A stretch of 64,000 nt of DNA, taken from contig CAIIXF020000011.1 of the NCBI GenBank assembly GCA_903813345.2, positions 22,117,754 through 22,181,753 on the forward strand, written 5' to 3'. Shown one piece after another: positions 34,362-45,045 of this stretch. The translations under genes and the position numbers were made by a program. How positions within the stretch are numbered: position 1 is the first letter of the stretch; every line of letters begins with the position of its first letter. Under the pieces are notes generated by a model, which was not told the origin of the DNA, searched no databases, and saw nothing but the letters and a program-made list of their open reading frames with translations. Source of the DNA: Owenia fusiformis. Lineage: Eukaryota > Annelida > Polychaeta > Sabellida > Oweniidae.

Positions 34362-36634
34362 TTCTAGTATCTATGATGATGTCTCTAGACACGACTTATC
34401 TAACAACCTTGATATAGCTAACCGATTTATGAGTTTCTTTGCCTCAAAAAATCATACTGATGCAACTTTTGATCAATTGCCCCATTTCCCAATTAGGACT
34501 AATTCTCTACTCATTTCCGCCCAGACCGATCAATTTGAGGTAATGAAAATAATTTTGTCCTTAGACACCTCAAAGGCATGTGGCCCAGATAACATCACAA
34601 ACAAAATGTTGAATTTGACAGCCCATACCATTTCAAAACCTTTAGCCAACTTATTCAACAAACTTTTATCAAAGTGTACCTACCCGGATATCTGGAAAAT
34701 TGGAAATGTTTGCCCAATTTTTAAGAAGAATGACAAATCAAACATCAACAATTATAGACCTATCACTCTTTTAAGCTGTATCTCTAAAGTATTTGAAAAA
34801 GTTTTAGCTGATCGAATCAGGAAGCATTTAATTGACAATAATCTTCTTTTCAAACATCAGTCCGGATTCTTACCAGGTCATAGTACTATTCATCAACTTT
34901 TATCTATTGAACATTTTCTTCAGAGCACATTTGAACAAGGAAAAGCTTCCAAAACAATTTTTCTAGATATAGCGGCTGCATTTGACAGAGTACCACATAA
35001 GCTACTACTTCATAAACTTTCAGCATATGGCTTCCAAGGGCAAATTCAAAAAATTATCAAATCTTACCTTACTAACAGAAAAATTGCTGTACAGATATCT
35101 GGGGAACTTTCAAATTATTCTGAAAATGACTTTATCAATTGTGGTGTCCCCCAGGGCTCAATACTTGGGCCAATATTATTTCTCCTATACATTAATGACC
35201 TTCCAGACAATCTGGAGGGGCATTGCTATATTTATGCGGATGACACTTCTCTACATCATCCTTTTGACCCTAAGCATCCACAAGAAGTAGATGCAATAGC
35301 CAGATCTAACCTAATTAAAATTGAAAAATGGTCTGACACCTGGAAATTGGAGTTTAAACCTGAAAAGAGTTCTGAAATGATATTCCACTCATCCAGATCT
35401 AAAGTCGATAATGTTTCTGTTTCAAAGTTAAACAATGTTGAAATTACCAGAGATCACGAGCACAAACATCTGGGATTTACTTTTGACCCAAGCTTATCAT
35501 ATGACAAGCATATTGGAGAAATCATATCAAAAATACGAAAAATGTTGAACCCTTTAAAGAAACTTAAATATAAGTTAGGTAGTAAGCATCTAGAAACCAT
35601 ATTTAAGTCCTTTATTTTACCCCATTTTGACTATGGTGCTATCATGTACAGCACAGCCTCAAAGTTCCTATTACAACGACTCGACAGTCTTTATTATAAA
35701 GCTGCACTTTATTGTTCTGGGTGTATCCAAGGGAGCAGTTCAAAAAAGGTTTTAAACCTACTCAATTGGCCAACTCTTGAATCAAGACGCAGTATCCAGA
35801 TTAACAACTTTATGTTCAAAATTGTAAATGGTACAAGTCCTCCCTATGTAACTGATATTTTTGACAAATTTAGAAACCATGCAAACAGAGTATTGAGATA
35901 TAATGAAGCATTTAAAATGCCCATTAGATGCTCAAATAGATTCTCCACCTCAGCAATACCAGCTGCAATTTCAAATTGGATCAATCTTCCACCTGCTATT
36001 AAATCTAAGAATACTCTTTCGAATTTTAAAAAACACCAAAGAGTACATTTCCAAAAAACGCCCTCGATTTTGTCAACAAGCCAGCTTAATCTAACAAGGG
36101 TTCAAGAAATAGTTCTCAATAAAGTGAGAGCTGACCTATACTTCAAAGCCCAGTTCTACGCTCACAACTTTCAGTCTATTGACAGCCCTAATTGCACTTG
36201 TGGAAAACCACAAACTCTGAAACATTTTCTCTTTCAATGTGACTTACTTACTATACAAAGACAGCAATTCATGGACAAACTCACTGATCTCGAACCAAAC
36301 ATCTTCAGTCATAATCTCTCTCAAACTGATTTCATAGCTATTTTGAAAACAGGAATTCCCAAATTAAACATAGATGCAAATTCCCAAATACTACTTCTCA
36401 TTGTTAATTTTATCAAAGACAATAGCTAATTCCCTCCTTCTTATCCATCTCTAGTATCCTCAAGTCCCGTCACACCTGCCCTAGTCCAAGACCCTGCCTG
36501 CTCTGCCACTTCTACTTCCACCTGCCCCCTATTCTTATATAATGCCATTGTGGCGATTTAAGAATTTACATGTCTGTATTTACATTTTTTGTATTCTATT
36601 GAAATAAATTTAATAATAATTAAAAAAAAAAAAA
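34362..36634 (+). mobile_element. 5'-truncated LINE with intact RT and poly-A tail
   Basis: The insert is bounded by an 8-bp target duplication, AGTATAGT, at 34354-34361 and 36635-36642, and ends in a 13-14-base A run after TAATAATAATT. The 5' end is cut in the linker before the reverse transcriptase, so no endonuclease domain is present. That is the usual result of incomplete target-primed reverse transcription. The 3' UTR (36430-36621) carries an AATAAA-type motif at about 36604. The RT style (FLD...AFD, PQGSILGP, YADD) suggests the Jockey/CR1-type LINE superfamily. The intact frame and exact duplication point to a recent insertion. Orientation is opposite to TES. Confidence 0.9.
34429..36429 (+). 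CDS. LINE reverse transcriptase (ORF2 C-terminal part)
   Basis: 666 codons without a stop. The reverse transcriptase core has the finger motif NNYRPITLLSCISKVFEK (about residues 107-124), motif A FLD with Asp180 before AFD (186), motif B PQGSILGP (241-248) and the catalytic YADD (269-272). Near the C terminus a CxCx7Hx4C cluster (Cys589, Cys591, His599, Cys604) resembles the zinc-knuckle-like end of many non-LTR retrotransposon proteins. It would copy element RNA at a nicked chromosomal site, but the endonuclease that makes the nick is missing here. The frame stays open upstream to the insertion border, so the ATG at 34429 is only the first Met, not the natural start. Confidence 0.92.
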   Translation: MSFFASKNHTDATFDQLPHFPIRTNSLLISAQTDQFEVMKIILSLDTSKACGPDNITNKMLNLTAHTISKPLANLFNKLLSKCTYPDIWKIGNVCPIFKKNDKSNINNYRPITLLSCISKVFEKVLADRIRKHLIDNNLLFKHQSGFLPGHSTIHQLLSIEHFLQSTFEQGKASKTIFLDIAAAFDRVPHKLLLHKLSAYGFQGQIQKIIKSYLTNRKIAVQISGELSNYSENDFINCGVPQGSILGPILFLLYINDLPDNLEGHCYIYADDTSLHHPFDPKHPQEVDAIARSNLIKIEKWSDTWKLEFKPEKSSEMIFHSSRSKVDNVSVSKLNNVEITRDHEHKHLGFTFDPSLSYDKHIGEIISKIRKMLNPLKKLKYKLGSKHLETIFKSFILPHFDYGAIMYSTASKFLLQRLDSLYYKAALYCSGCIQGSSSKKVLNLLNWPTLESRRSIQINNFMFKIVNGTSPPYVTDIFDKFRNHANRVLRYNEAFKMPIRCSNRFSTSAIPAAISNWINLPPAIKSKNTLSNFKKHQRVHFQKTPSILSTSQLNLTRVQEIVLNKVRADLYFKAQFYAHNFQSIDSPNCTCGKPQTLKHFLFQCDLLTIQRQQFMDKLTDLEPNIFSHNLSQTDFIAILKTGIPKLNIDANSQILLLIVNFIKDNS

Positions 36635-36642
36635 AGTATAGT

Positions 36643-36781
36643 AAAGGCTGAACGTGCCCAATTGCAAAAGAAGGGCCAATTTCACACCCTACAAACGATT
36701 CAAAACATTTTTCCAGACTTCCAAAACAATAGCCAAATTACACAAATTCCTAGTATTATTGAATCAACTAAATTAATCAAC
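36643..36781. other. Short open stretch between LINE and TTAA element
   Basis: The plus strand reads about 50 codons (VKAERAQLQKKGQFHTLQTI then QNIFPDFQNN) before a stop inside the next element. It has no start, no splice support and no recognised family. It could be a remnant of an older mobile-element ORF. Confidence 0.25.
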
Positions 36782-37151
36782 TTAAAGGGGCAACAAGGAC
36801 TGTAGAGAGAAAATTCGAAATTTTTTATTTTTTCTGAGCTATCAGGTCAATATTTGGCTTAACATCTTTTTTGACATACCTATTTTCTTAAAATGTATGG
36901 ATAAACTCTCAATTTCAGCATTAAGAAGTGTAAATTCTGTTCAAGGCTTCTATAAAGGGAGTCCCACTTATAGATTTTTAAGATTCACCATGTTTCAAGA
37001 GGAATATCAGCTGAAATGATGTTCATCCAGGAGGTTTCTTTGAAGATACTAAAAATATATGCTAGTCTTGATGAAATATGCAAACATAAATATATTTTGA
37101 CACTGATCGATGATCATTGAAAGGCCCCTGCACTAATTGTTGCCCCTTTAA
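36782..37151. mobile_element. TTAA-target MITE, 370 bp
   Basis: TTAAAGGGGCAACAA (36782-36796) is mirrored exactly by TTGTTGCCCCTTTAA (37137-37151). The TTAA at each end fits a TTAA target duplication as used by piggyBac and Kolobok transposons, with an 11-bp AGGGGCAACAA inverted repeat. There is no coding capacity, so it depends on a transposase elsewhere. Confidence 0.8.
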
Positions 37152-37341
37152 CCTAGGCCATTTCTTGTACTTCGATTTTCTAAACTAAGCTGACTTGTCT
37201 TATGCTTTTTATATCACCAGCCAAGACAATGAGGACTCAGTATAGCACTTGACTGATCAGAATGTAGTCCCGTTTCAAGGCTTTGTGACACCCCCCCCCC
37301 CTTCCATACATCCCCTAAACAAAGTGAAGTCGATTTCTTAC

Positions 37342-37557
37342 CTCATCACAGCCCCCGCATCTAGGCCTTAGTAGTTCTGCGTAGTGTCTCTCACAATATA
37401 ACCTATCATCCCTACAGCAATAGACTAGGTCAACTAAGAGCTCATCACATGTGGCGCATACAAAACATGCAGGGTGCCAACATTTGTCGTCACCTGCTTT
37501 TGGGGCAACTACACCCATGTCACCAGCTTCTATTTCCCCGTCACATTTCACACAATT
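37342..37557 (-). CDS. TES: TES exon 5: LIM domain 1
   Basis: Acceptor TTTTCCAG before 37557 and donor GAG|GTAAGA after 37342 bound 72 codons in phase 0, residues 173-244 of the exon-1a form. It begins NCVKCDGEIEAGDMGVVAPK. The eight zinc ligands of LIM1 are all present: Cys174, Cys177, His200, Cys203, Cys206, Cys209, Cys227, His230. The family signature WHPACFVCATCDELLVDLVY follows the usual pattern. After the ELLRPR linker come Cys239 and Cys242 (CGGC), the first ligand pair of LIM2, and the exon ends at CDE. LIM1 of testin is a protein-protein interaction module. The only oddity is the missing continuation. Confidence 0.93.
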
Positions 37558-38120
37558 CTGGAAAACAACAAACACAGGGTGAGTTAGACCAGGTTTACAT
37601 TGGAATGATCATATGCGGTGTGCATGAAACATTTGGGGGTGTCAATTGCCTAAAGAGCAATCACATTCATAACACAAGCTTCTACCTCCCCCGTCACATT
37701 TCACACAATTCTGGGAAAATGTACACACAGTGATAAAGACCATATTTACTTGAGACTAAATCATATGTAGGATGGGAGAAACATATGTGGTGACGACTGG
37801 CTTAACACCAACCACACTTATGTCTTCTGTCCTCTTTCTCCACTACTTTTCCACAAAAAATAAAGAAACATTGTGGGCGAAACTAACTTTCTCACTTAGT
37901 GTTTAATTGATGTTTTCCTAACATACAATGAATGAAATCAGAAAATGGAATCCAATTATGGTATCAATCACTGCATCAATTAGGGGACCTTCAAGTGAAT
38001 TGAACACACAAGAGGTATTCATTCAACTTAATTGCTAACACTTGAAAATGGCAATTTTAATCAGATATAGGGTGACATCTTTTAATAAACTAAAACTATA
38101 ATTCTCTTAATCAAACATAC
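37558..38120 (-). other. TES: TES intron 4
   Basis: 563-bp intron with donor GATAAG|GTATGT and acceptor TTTTCCAG. A duplicated TCACATTTCACACAATTCTGG block occurs at 37541-37561 (the exon 5 start and its acceptor) and again at about 37695-37715, so the first 20-odd coding bases and the acceptor are partly copied inside the intron. Nothing else was seen. Confidence 0.6.
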
Positions 38121-38357
38121 CTTATCTTCTTTGAGGTAGTCTTGTACAGAAGCTATCCCTAATGCTGTAATATCCCGGATCTCTGTAAACTGTTCAAATG
38201 CAGTCTTTACTATATCATCGTTGAGCTGTTTACAATACACGGGTGAGAGATCTTGTTTCGGTAGTTGGAGAATCAGTTGAATTTCACGGTCCTTCTCGCC
38301 TGGATTACCCGGTTTGGGAATTTTATGATTGGGAAGTTGGTCCATGTATTCTTCTAT
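38121..38357 (-). CDS. TES: TES exon 4: main part of PET domain
   Basis: Acceptor CTTAATTTTCAG before 38357 and donor AAG|GTATGT after 38121 enclose 79 codons in phase 0, residues 94-172. The sequence starts IEEYMDQLPNHKIPKPGNPG and includes EKDREIQLILQLPKQDLSPV and a central YCKQL. It follows directly from the YTWVPPGL motif of exon 3, as in PET domains of testin and Prickle. KQDLSPVYC and RDITALGIASV fit testin-type rather than Prickle-type PET sequences. In testin the PET region takes part in intramolecular folding onto the LIM region and in partner binding (family knowledge). Confidence 0.92.
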
Positions 38358-38592
38358 CTGAAAATTAAGAGGTAATATAACTTTGTTTTTAATAATCGAT
38401 TTCAAAACATAGGATTAACCGATAGACTCTCTATAGATTAGAACATGTACTTATCATTGGGACATTTCTTCAGTGAAGTATTCACATATATTACGTACTG
38501 TACACCAAAATGAAAAGGTACAATAAATAACACATTAATATATATCTTGAATGTAAAGATTAATACTTCATTTCATTTGCAATCATACACAC

Positions 38593-38766
38593 AGTAAAAC
38601 ATGTCAAGGTAAAACACATTTGGTACCTCCAATAATTGTCCCACTTGGGAGGTGTTCCACTTATAGAGGTTCATTTAACATTAAGTTAGTCTTGGGACTC
38701 TGAAAAGTGTTCTACTAACAGAAGTGTTCCACTTTTAGAGGTGTTTCACTTCACAGGTTTCACTGT
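38593..38766. mobile_element. Family B element, complete copy
   Basis: CAGTAAAACATGTCAAGG start, TTTGGTACCTCCAATA, CACTTGGGAGGTGTTCCACT, TTAGTCTTGGGACTCTGAAA and the closing CACAGGTTTCACTGTA make this the cleanest copy of the family in the window. Confidence 0.8.
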
Positions 38767-38777
38767 ACCTCAACACA

Positions 38778-38866
38778 GATCCAGGCCTAATCCAAAGTAT
38801 TACTATGATCCAGGCCTAATCCAAAGTATAACTATGATCCAGGCCTAATCCAAAGTATTACTATAT
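38778..38866. repeat. Minisatellite, three ~31-bp units
   Basis: Three copies of GATCCAGGCCTAATCCAAAG plus TATTACTAT, nearly identical. Confidence 0.85.
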
Positions 38867-39152
38867 TTTGACAGCTTTAGGAGGGTAAGTAGAGAGAACA
38901 CATTAATTTCAATATATTTCACATCCCACTGTGCTTATAATAGAGGTAGACCATCATATAAACATGTCTTAAACCTAAACCTTATTATGAATTGTATGTC
39001 AATTAGTCCCAATACAGTCTTCATTCATTATTTATCACACTTATAAAGTGCACACTCAAAATGTCAAAGAACACTTAATAGTGGATGGAACTGATTTGTA
39101 ACGCTCCCAAGACCTTAGTTTATGTGACAAGTAAAACATAACTAAACAAAGT

Positions 39153-39230
39153 ATCAACATGCGAAATGTTACCACCTGCCATCCACAAAAAGAGACTTTA
39201 ACAATATGTCACCACATCTAGTGGTGCCAA
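39153..39230. mobile_element. Family D element, short copy
   Basis: ATGCGAAATGTTACCACCTG, CCATCCACAAAAAGAGAC and CACCACATCTAGTGGTG correspond to the ends of family D with the CAAC-rich middle lost. Confidence 0.6.
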
Positions 39231-39600
39231 AAACAGCAACTTCCCAAAATAGCAGATGCCACCGAACAAAACATATTTTATCAAATCAATGGTAATTTTG
39301 AACATTTCAAGATATAACCATGGTAGTTTTCTCTCCTTTTGGGAAAATCAAGGCATGGACAACTGGTATTTGAGTTTTTACAAAAATATGGTGGCCATTT
39401 TGAATTGAGTGACAATATTGAAAATTCTCTCTCGAACAGAGGTCTAATGACTAAAGTACCAGCCTATAACAATTGAAACAAATCTGTCAACAGGAGTTTG
39501 AGTTATTCCAGGGACAGATGTATGGATGGACGAATGAACACATAGACTGACAGACAGACGGACAGCTGTTCAATGGGATAACAAGACAACAGATCTCATC
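39231..39600. repeat. Family F remnant
   Basis: AATATGGTGGCCATTTTGAA, then GGTCTAATGACTAAAGT, then GACAGACAGACGGACAGCTG and a terminal CAATGGGATAACAAGA. The same order of blocks is seen at 44830-45040. Confidence 0.55.
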
Positions 39601-40794
39601 AATGTCATCAAAAATCATCTTGAAGAATCTGTGTAAAAAAATTAATACATTAATGGTTTGTCTGAAAATGTCAAGATAAGCCATAACAGACAAGATTTGC
39701 AACAGAAAACCTTATAGTCACATTAAATTACCTAACATGCCAAAAGACGATTCAATTCAAATCCTCAAACAAGGAAAATTCCTAGAAATGTCAAATTAAA
39801 CGCAAAAGCTCCCAAGGGTGTGATGAAAACCTTTTTATATACGACTTAATTTTCTATTTCTTATTTCCTATAGTGAACCTCATTGTCATTCTACTAAGAG
39901 ATATCACATTACTTTCTAAGGTAAACCCATTTAGTGATTATTTTTACCCAAGTATAAAACTCCCATAACAGGGACACTAGCTGAACAAACATTCCTCTCT
40001 ATTTTAAGATAATTGTTCAAATTCAATGAAATAATCCTCGTTAATTAAAGTACTTTCAAATAAAAGCAAGTCAAATGAATTATCTTCTTGTTGCAGCACT
40101 ATAACCACACAGTTTAAACATTTTTCATGTTTTCCGCTGAAGCCATTAGATTCTGAAAGGAAAATCAGTGTTTAGATGTCGGGCGAATTGCCGACATAAA
40201 GCAGTATAAATTGCGCCTTAGTTTCCTAGGCTATTAACTTCAATAGAAATTACATCTGTAAAGAAGCTAAATCCAATAACAGGGGATTATCTTTACTTCA
40301 AGCGCTACTTGTAAAATGAGAAATTTAAGATTTTTTAGGAGATTTGCATTAAATTCAGGTCTCTCTTATTGTTCTCTATATCTCCTCCAAGGGAAGAGAT
40401 CTAGAGAAGGAGACGGGTATTATGATAAACATTTTTCTTACAATTCAATTCTTCTTCATTCTTATCTGCAATATTGTAAACCGAAGTATTATCCACACCA
40501 GGTTTTGCCCAAGCAGTAATTTTGATGAATTTTGATGATTATATATATATTATATATATATTCAGTAAATGAGGTTTTCAGACAATACATTTCTTGCAAG
40601 AAACCATAATCTAATAACTATACATTTTATTCTTTCAACTCATTAAGAGGCTAACATAATGTAATTCTATTATACAAATGTTATATTCGTACACTGGGAA
40701 TAGAGCCTGAAAGGTATTAAATTTACCAAAGCAACAATAATAAGATTCACTTACATTAGCATTACTGATTAGCCATTTAGTAATGCTATACATT
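39601..40794. other. Intronic AT-rich sequence
   Basis: An (AT)n microsatellite at about 40538-40560 and a small TGTCGG/CCGACA hairpin at 40177-40196. Nothing else was seen. Confidence 0.45.
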
Positions 40795-40996
40795 AAACAA
40801 GGCATTAACATACAAAATGTCACCATCTGCCATTTGTTACAGACATCAACCACAGAACGCGGAAAACAAACGGCCACAAAAAAGTTGGACAAGGTAACAA
40901 TATGTAACAAGGCAACACCACTGGAAAACACTGACCCCCATCCACAAAAAAGTTGGAGACTAGAACAATGTCACTATTTTAGGAGGTGACATAACA
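40795..40996. mobile_element. Family D element, tandem double copy
   Basis: AACAAGGCATTAACATACAA starts one copy. The AAAAAAGTTGGA block appears twice (about 40876 and 40946), and the element closes with TTTTAGGAGGTGACATAAC. It looks like one element with a duplicated right half. Confidence 0.65.
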
Positions 40997-41984
40997 ATAA
41001 ACAGTAATCCAAACAAATAAAGAAATCACATCAATCAAATAGTATGGAAAAGGGGAAAACAACAAATGTTAACCTTATGTAGGCTTAGATAACATGGCTT
41101 AGTATTATAAGTACTGTATGGTAGGAAAGCCTTGATTGATTTTTCCAAATAGTACCCTGCGCGCAGAGAATAGTTATAAACGAAGACGAAGCTCTCTTTT
41201 AAGAAGCGAAGTTGAGCGAATGCAAATGGTATCCAAATAGTTAAGAGGTTACACAAATGCTGGAAATTCAAAGATATAGTCCATGATTTCATATTTCATA
41301 CAAATCTCCAATTTTTTACAAATATGCCTAAAGACACAAACATCTCTCCCTTCATACAGTGCTTTATATTTCTGATATCTTATAATACTTGAGGAAAAAA
41401 ATATACATATACATACATACTATAGATGTTTAAGACCATATTATTGTGGTGTTTTCATTAATACTTTGGTCATATATTTTCCTCAAATCTCATATTTAAT
41501 CAACAATGTTCGATTCAACAAATCTCTATTAACATTCCCAGGAGCAATTCCATATCGAAACAAATTAATTTCTACAAATAGATTCACTGCCCTCAGCAGA
41601 ACAAGGACTTATGGTAATACTAAATTATCAATTTCACGTAACATCAAAAAACATTTTAACATTTCACACATGATTAACCAAGATAGACATGGCTAGAATT
41701 TTATCAAAATAAACAGCAGAAAAAATCTCCGAAACATCATGCTCTGCGAAGTGATAAATGTAAAAATGATTAAAAGCTATAATTTAGTGCTTTTTATAAG
41801 CTGTATATTAAAGTATTAATAGTTCTGTCATATCTTTTCGTGATTTCTACAATACTCATTAACCTTTACCAAGAAGCTATTTATCCACGGATAAATGCTG
41901 GAAGTAAAAAGCACAATTTACATTTGTATTGTAACTTGGTAACCGCCATATTTGGTGAGCAATACCTCATTGGTACAGTATATG

Positions 41985-42203
41985 CCGTATTTTAAGTACT
42001 TTACACTCGAAGACAGAGTCAGAAAGCCCTCCTTGGAGGAACCCTGTGTTCTTTTGTGTACATGGGTACATAGACATACGAGTCGGGAACCACTCAGTCA
42101 AACACCCAGAATTAATAGCGCACAAACAAACTTGTCTGAACCGGGAATCGAACCTGGGGCCAAGCAATAGTGGTAACCTTGTCTCTGCCACTGAGCTTTA
42201 GTG
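41985..42203 (-). mobile_element. tRNA-derived SINE
   Basis: On the minus strand AGCTCAGTGGCAGAG (42183-42197) is a good A box and GGTTCGATTCC (42144-42154) a perfect B box, about 30 bases apart as in tRNA genes. The flanking bases do not complete a cloverleaf. A non-tRNA body of about 150 bases follows (TTTGTTTGTGCGCTATTAAT ... GAGGGCTTTCTGACTCTGTC). This is the standard layout of a SINE transcribed by RNA polymerase III. The 3' end is not sharp. It lies in TES intron 3 in the same orientation as the gene. Confidence 0.75.
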
Positions 42204-43485
42204 AGTGGACATTGTAATTTATTCTTTGTTTTATTATACTGAGTTTTATTTATACATTGTGATATCCACAGTTTCTACTTTTTCCATTAAGGTTGATGTC
42301 ACTGAACGACATGAGTGCGCTGAGTGTCTGAAGAAGTAGGAATATCCCAGAATTCATTTTTTGGGCCCCTGTATCCGTCACTGATAACACATGAGAGCTC
42401 GCTTTTGAAGAAACAAAATCAAACTACTATATTGGAAAGGGTATTGCATGAACTTATAACAGTGTCTGATAAATCAAAATGTCATGTATGTGGATGTATT
42501 TCCTGCAATTTTAAGTAAAACCTGTATGGTGTGAGTGATCCTCTTTTAGATATACATGATAACATGACAAAATATAAAGTATCTTATTTTTGGCCATATT
42601 TGAATACATGATAACTATTAAAACAAGATATAAAGTACCTTGTTTCTTTCATACTTGAAGAAAAGCTCAAAAAGTATTTTATTACAATGTGTCTCAGTGA
42701 GAGGTTCTTGAGATTGAGGAATATAAAATATTAATGTTTGAAGCACTTGAAATAAAACAATCAATCAACTTTTCTATAGACATGACGCAACGGGAATAAA
42801 AATGAACCCATTGATCTAGAAAATTTAACGATCCAAATAAAATACACAAATGCCATTTCTGATTGGTTTAGTTGTGATTTATGGAATTGTGGGAAATAAC
42901 CTCGAAATTTTTGTTAGTTCCACTAAAAGGGCAATGGAAAAGGTGAATGAATATAAAGTCTTTTATTGCAAGATGAATCTAGAAATTAATTTTACCAGGA
43001 ATATTGATATAGAGTTGATCATTATAACAATAAATCATAACCAAGAAAAGACATCAGAATATCACTTGAACATTATTAGACCTTGTTATAATAATGTCAG
43101 CTAGTGAACTTGATATATACAAAGTGATGCCTGGTGTTTTTTCATTAATTGGAGAATTCATAGATATTGTATAACTGAATTCTGAAGCAGCTAAATGATT
43201 TACTTTGACTTGCATGCTAACTCTGACGTCATTGGTATGACATAAGCCCAGAAATAAGATACTTCTCTTGAAGTATTGAATAAATCCATTGTGTAATTTT
43301 GGTATATATGTAGGAAGGGGGGGGGGGTTGTAGCTATAACTCTAGAGGTTTTGGTCAATAATAGATTATTTTTGGTCTATTTTTCTCTTATACATTGCTA
43401 TAGCCATCATTATAACAACTGATTTAAAATTTTTGAACTTGATGAAGTTTATGGAAAGCATTTTCATTATTCCAGGTTAAATGCG
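42204..43485. other. Intronic AT-rich sequence
   Basis: A G run of 11 at about 43317 is the only notable feature. Confidence 0.45.
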
Positions 43486-43737
43486 GTAGAACTATGGTAC
43501 ATGTGTTAAAATTATGACACATGAGGTAAAACTATGGTACATGTGATAAAGTTATGGTGCATGTGGTAGATCTATGATGCATGGGGCATAACTATGGTAC
43601 ATGTAGTAGATGGTACATGTGATAGAATTATGGTACATGTGGTAGAACTATGGTGCATGTGGTAAAACTATGGCACATGCTGTAGAACTATGGTACATGT
43701 GTTAGAACTAGTATTCATATGGTAGAACTATGGTGCT
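43486..43737. repeat. ~22-bp minisatellite
   Basis: About 11 diverged units of TATGGTACATGTGGTAGAAC followed by one or two bases. Differences between units are many, so the array is old. Confidence 0.8.
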
Positions 43738-44100
43738 TCCATTTCTGGTGCTTTGAGCCTATCTATCACCAAGAACTCAGTTATTTCTGTCAATACCCTT
43801 TATAAAAGAATAGCATGGGCTTACAAAGGTGACATTTACTTTGTGCCATCATTGATACTGGCATTATGTCCCAGAAGCCCGAAGAGGGGGTCTAAACTTT
43901 TGTTCTTAAGAAGAGTTTTACATCGTAACAAAGCTACTATTAGTGAAGTGACATTACAAATTCATAAAGGCTCCAATAAACATAATAAAAAAGATAGAAA
44001 TCAGCCACAAACGCAGCATTCAGGTTTCAAAACCAGAACAATGGCAACGCCAAAGCGTAGCGAATCCCATCGAACAGCCATGGATGGCATTTTTACAAAC

Positions 44101-44730
44101 AAAGTATATAGCAAAAATGGTAGGCATTTTTCAAAATGGCCGCCTTCTACAAAAAGTGTCATAAGACCATTTGCCATACTTATAGTATTCACATACCAAA
44201 TATGAAAAAATCGCTCCACTACTTTTCAAGTTATAGTAAAATACGTTAAAATGGCAGCCATTTTTCAAAATGGCCGCCTTCTACCAAAAGTGTCATTAGA
44301 CAGTGTGCTATGCTTACAGTATTCACATACCAAATATGAACAAAATCGCTTCACTACTTTTCGAATTATTATAAAATACATTAAAATGGCACCCATTTTT
44401 TAAATTTTTTTCAAAATGGCCACATTCTACTAAAAGTGTCATAGGATAGTGTGTCATGCTTTTAGCATTCACATTCCAAATATGAACAAAATCACTCCAC
44501 TACTACTCGAGTTATAGTAAAATACGTTAAAATGGCAGCCATTTTGAAAAATGGCAGCCATTTTGAAAAATGGCCGCCTTCTACCAAAAGTGTCATTAGA
44601 CAGTGTGCCATCCTTGTAGTATTCACATACCAGATATGAACAAAATCGCTCCACTACTTTTACAGTTACAGCAAAAATCGTAAAATAACGAGTAAAGGCC
44701 GCCATTTTTCAAGATGGCTGCGATGTGCTT
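44101..44730. repeat. Tandem array, four to five ~140-bp units with ATGGCCGCC
   Basis: Units starting CAAAATGGCCGCCTTCTAC recur near 44134, 44267, 44411 (variant) and 44562. Each is followed by AAGTGTCAT, ATTCACATACCAAATATGAA, CAAAATCGCTCCACTACTTT and AAAATGGCAGCCATTTT. It is the inner part of family F. The plus-strand frame over 43753-44205 only reads into this array. Confidence 0.85.
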
Positions 44731-44829
44731 CTTTAATATCTACATTTCTAGCTTTATAAATGTCCTATATAACTTTTTTACATCTAAAACATATTGCTAT
44801 TACAGTTTTACATATTGCACCTAAATTAC

Positions 44830-45045
44830 TGTAAATTCGGCACTAAAATGGCCGCCATTTTGAAATGAGTGGCCATTTTGAAAATCGGCTTTCGAGCAGA
44901 ACTTCTACTCCCATAGGGTATATGTGTACAAAATATGAACAAAATCGGGCCAACGGTATTTGAGTTATTGCCCGGACGGACAGACGGACGGACGGAGGCG
45001 TTCCCTATATCCCTCCGAACTTCGTTCGATGGGATAATTAATTTA
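44830..45045. repeat. Family F terminal segment
   Basis: CCGCCATTTTGAAATGAGTG, TTTCGAGCAGAACTTCTACT, GGCCAACGGTATTTGAGTTA, GGACGGACAGACGGACGGAC, GTTCCCTATATCCCTCCGAA, TTCGTTCGATGGGATAA. The same terminus occurs at 30437-30545, 39500-39590 and, decayed, 53570-53700. The family is dispersed; its class is not clear from the ends. Confidence 0.75.

Noticed and set aside
43753-44205. 150-codon plus-strand open frame
   Set aside because: It runs into the ATGGCCGCC tandem array, has no splice or domain support, and similar arrays recur as family F.
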